NCBI GenBank assembly: GCA_961205875.1
Contig: OY540817.1
Span: forward strand, 9,273,001 to 9,337,000
Direction: 5' to 3'
DNA from: Sialis fuliginosa
Taxonomy: Eukaryota; Arthropoda; Insecta; Megaloptera; Sialidae
Length of the DNA: 64,000 bases
Each line of letters begins with the position of its first letter. Position 1 is the first letter of the stretch. The notes under the pieces were generated by a model, which worked only from the letters and a program-made list of their open reading frames with translations, was not told the origin of the DNA and searched no databases. Made by a program: the position numbers and the translations under genes. Shown one piece after another: positions 62,108 to 64,000 of the stretch.

Positions 62108-64000
62108 CATTCTTATTTTAAAACTTGTTTTTAATATTTAAACATTTTTGTGCTGATATTTTAAAGAATACGTTTCTTTTCTAACGTGCAAAGGCCATTT
62201 TTTTACTCTAAATAGATCTAATAAATTGTGACTAAAGAATTAATTTTAGTTATATGATGCACTTAATATTTTTGCTTTTCTAACAATGGAAAAAATTAAA
62301 AGAATAGTAAAGTTTTTTAAAGAATTTTTCATTTTTGAGAGTGCCAATTGGCCAAATATGAGCGTCTTTGGACTGATAAGTGTTTAAAATTGAAAGAAAA
62401 TGTAACTACTTTTTGAAATCAAGGGAATTTTTATATTATTGAATGTATTTTTCATGATACACCCTTAGATTAGGAAAGATTATGGATACATAACCTATGC
62501 AAGTCTGTATATGAAACTTACCAAAACTTTATGGTGACCATCTTCAATTAAATGTCACTTTCGTCATTTCCATGCATATTATCCCAGAGGCGTCAGTTGA
62601 AAATTTATAATATACAAATATGAATTTGGTATGTAAGAGAGATGATAATTCCAAATAGATGTTTATCTGTTAATCAATTATCACTGAAATACTTTTACAG
62701 ACAATATAAAACATTTCATTCATTCAAAACAATTGATATTTATTTTAAAATCTGAATGACTCGTGAAGCGATATGGTAACAACGCTAGGTAATGTGTTAT
62801 TAGTCCTATATCTTTCCTTGTCTAATATCACACCCATTTTATAAAAAAATTAATAATTTTTGCAGTTTTGATTGATTTTTTCCAAATATTTAGTTGGGCG
62901 TTTTTTGGGAAATTTTATCAGCCTTTTTGAGCATTTTTTTAATGTAACGTTCTTATATTTTTTCCATGAGTATAGATATTTGATTCCTAATAAAAATAGT
63001 TTTTTTTTTATTTACATGTTATTTACAGATAGAATATTTGTTAGTTTTTGTCAGTGAAAATCTTTTTTTTTTAATTTTTATTAAAATATAGTTACATATA
63101 AAAAAATTAAACAAATAGTAAATGTTTTAAAAATTAAAACTAATAGAAATTGTATTTACATAATTCCAATTTCACTGACCCAATTATCGTGAGGGAATAT
63201 TGTTGATTTGATATATTATATTAAAATAGCATAAAAATCAACAACTTCTCCATGTTATATAACATTACGACACTCAATAGCTTTATTTCTACAAAATATA
63301 TACATAATTACTTCACTTTCGTTAATAAGACCATTGGTTGTTCCGGAGAAACAATGTTCCAAGTTATTATGTGCATTATTTTTCTCTGACGTGATTCAAT
63401 CTTCCACTCAACTTAACTCGGCAGTTAAATTACTGGATGTAAAATTATTTTTATTATTTTAATTAATACTTTATCAAACATGACATAAGATCTAAGTAGA
63501 TATAATCAGATTAAAGCAGATCTGACTGGATATGATGTTTGATCTAATTATATCAAATTGAATCTGTTCATATTTTTTCTAAGAATAGTTTTCTTATTTT
63601 CCCATTTCTAAAGTAAGCTGATTAATTTGTCTTGTTTTGAGTCATTGTTCATCCGGGGCAGCAATATAGTTTTTATATACATACATTTCAACACTAAATT
63701 TACCTATTCAAAAGACAAAACAAGTAACTCCATTTATTGTAAAATTTATATTTCTTAAATTGACTTATTTTAGTTTTTGTGCAGTCGCATTTTATGTGAT
63801 TGGAAATAATGCGATGTAAAAATATTTTAAAATATAAAACAGTCTTGTTTATATGTAACTTAAATTTATAAAACTGTAATCTTTAATTAAATTTATTCCT
63901 ATAAGTAAATGAGCAAAGCTGTATGTAAACATTTTGAGGCACGAGGTGTAAAATTAGTGAGGTCCTCTTCATTTTTTTTATTTTTATTTAAGGTAATATA
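62108..64000. other. AT-rich region downstream of the septin gene
   Basis: No coding sequence is recognised; the 61-codon frame at 62872-63057 is T-rich and incidental. At 63473-63555 there is a cluster of AGATCT/GATCTGA-type motifs with an inverted pair ATCAAACAT/ATGTTTGAT, possibly a small MITE. Nothing else is seen to the window end. Confidence 0.45.

Overview
The window looks like nuclear DNA of an insect, most probably a moth or butterfly. By eye it is strongly AT-rich. Its genes have spliced insect-type structures, and it is crowded with short non-autonomous transposons. These include Helitron-like elements with the 'TATTATAAA ... CGAAGCCGCG ... CTAG|T' layout typical of Lepidoptera. 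No composition or database search was run; family names come from recognising the proteins and termini by eye.

Only two cellular genes are supported, arranged head to head near the right end. On the minus strand, 58785-58943 is a 53-codon first coding exon whose second half matches the conserved N-terminal block of neurobeachin/LRBA (Drosophila rugose), a very large BEACH-domain protein of membrane traffic. I found no later exon of it further left, so positions 1-58784 are best read as part of one very large first intron (at least 58.8 kb). On the plus strand, 59540-61909 is a complete seven-exon septin of the SEPT6 group (Drosophila Sep2-like, 419 aa). Its exon phases all join and its GTPase motifs are intact. 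The 596 bp between the two start codons probably hold both promoters. Downstream of the septin there is a polyadenylation signal and then about 1.9 kb of AT-rich DNA with no recognised gene.

The intron is a patchwork of mobile elements. Seven Helitron-like copies (2.9, 8.5, 23.5, 32.9, 39.2, 41.8 and 50 kb) mostly keep the A|TC start and CTAG|T end. The 23.5-kb copy carries a nested 727-bp DNA transposon that encodes a THAP zinc-finger exon but has lost the rest of its transposase. Four MITEs with unrelated termini sit between exact TTA or TAA duplications (10.6, 14.8, 36.4, 41.2 kb), as in the PIF/Harbinger superfamily. One element has an 8-bp duplication (16.4 kb). Several larger inverted-repeat families occur in two or three copies (0/13.2/21.6 kb; 11.0/43.4 kb; 23.3/30.1/48.2 kb).

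The most unusual single sequence is at 14720-14763. It has the complete catalytic core of a minimal hammerhead ribozyme of the kind linked to Penelope-like elements and retrozymes, although one closing pair of stem II is mismatched. Other points worth checking are a perfect 19-bp hairpin after a (GA)n tract at 36.0 kb, a threonine in septin switch I at the position of the SEPT2 catalytic residue, and tandem repeats inside the last septin intron. No tRNA, rRNA, CRISPR array or bacterial-type operon is visible.
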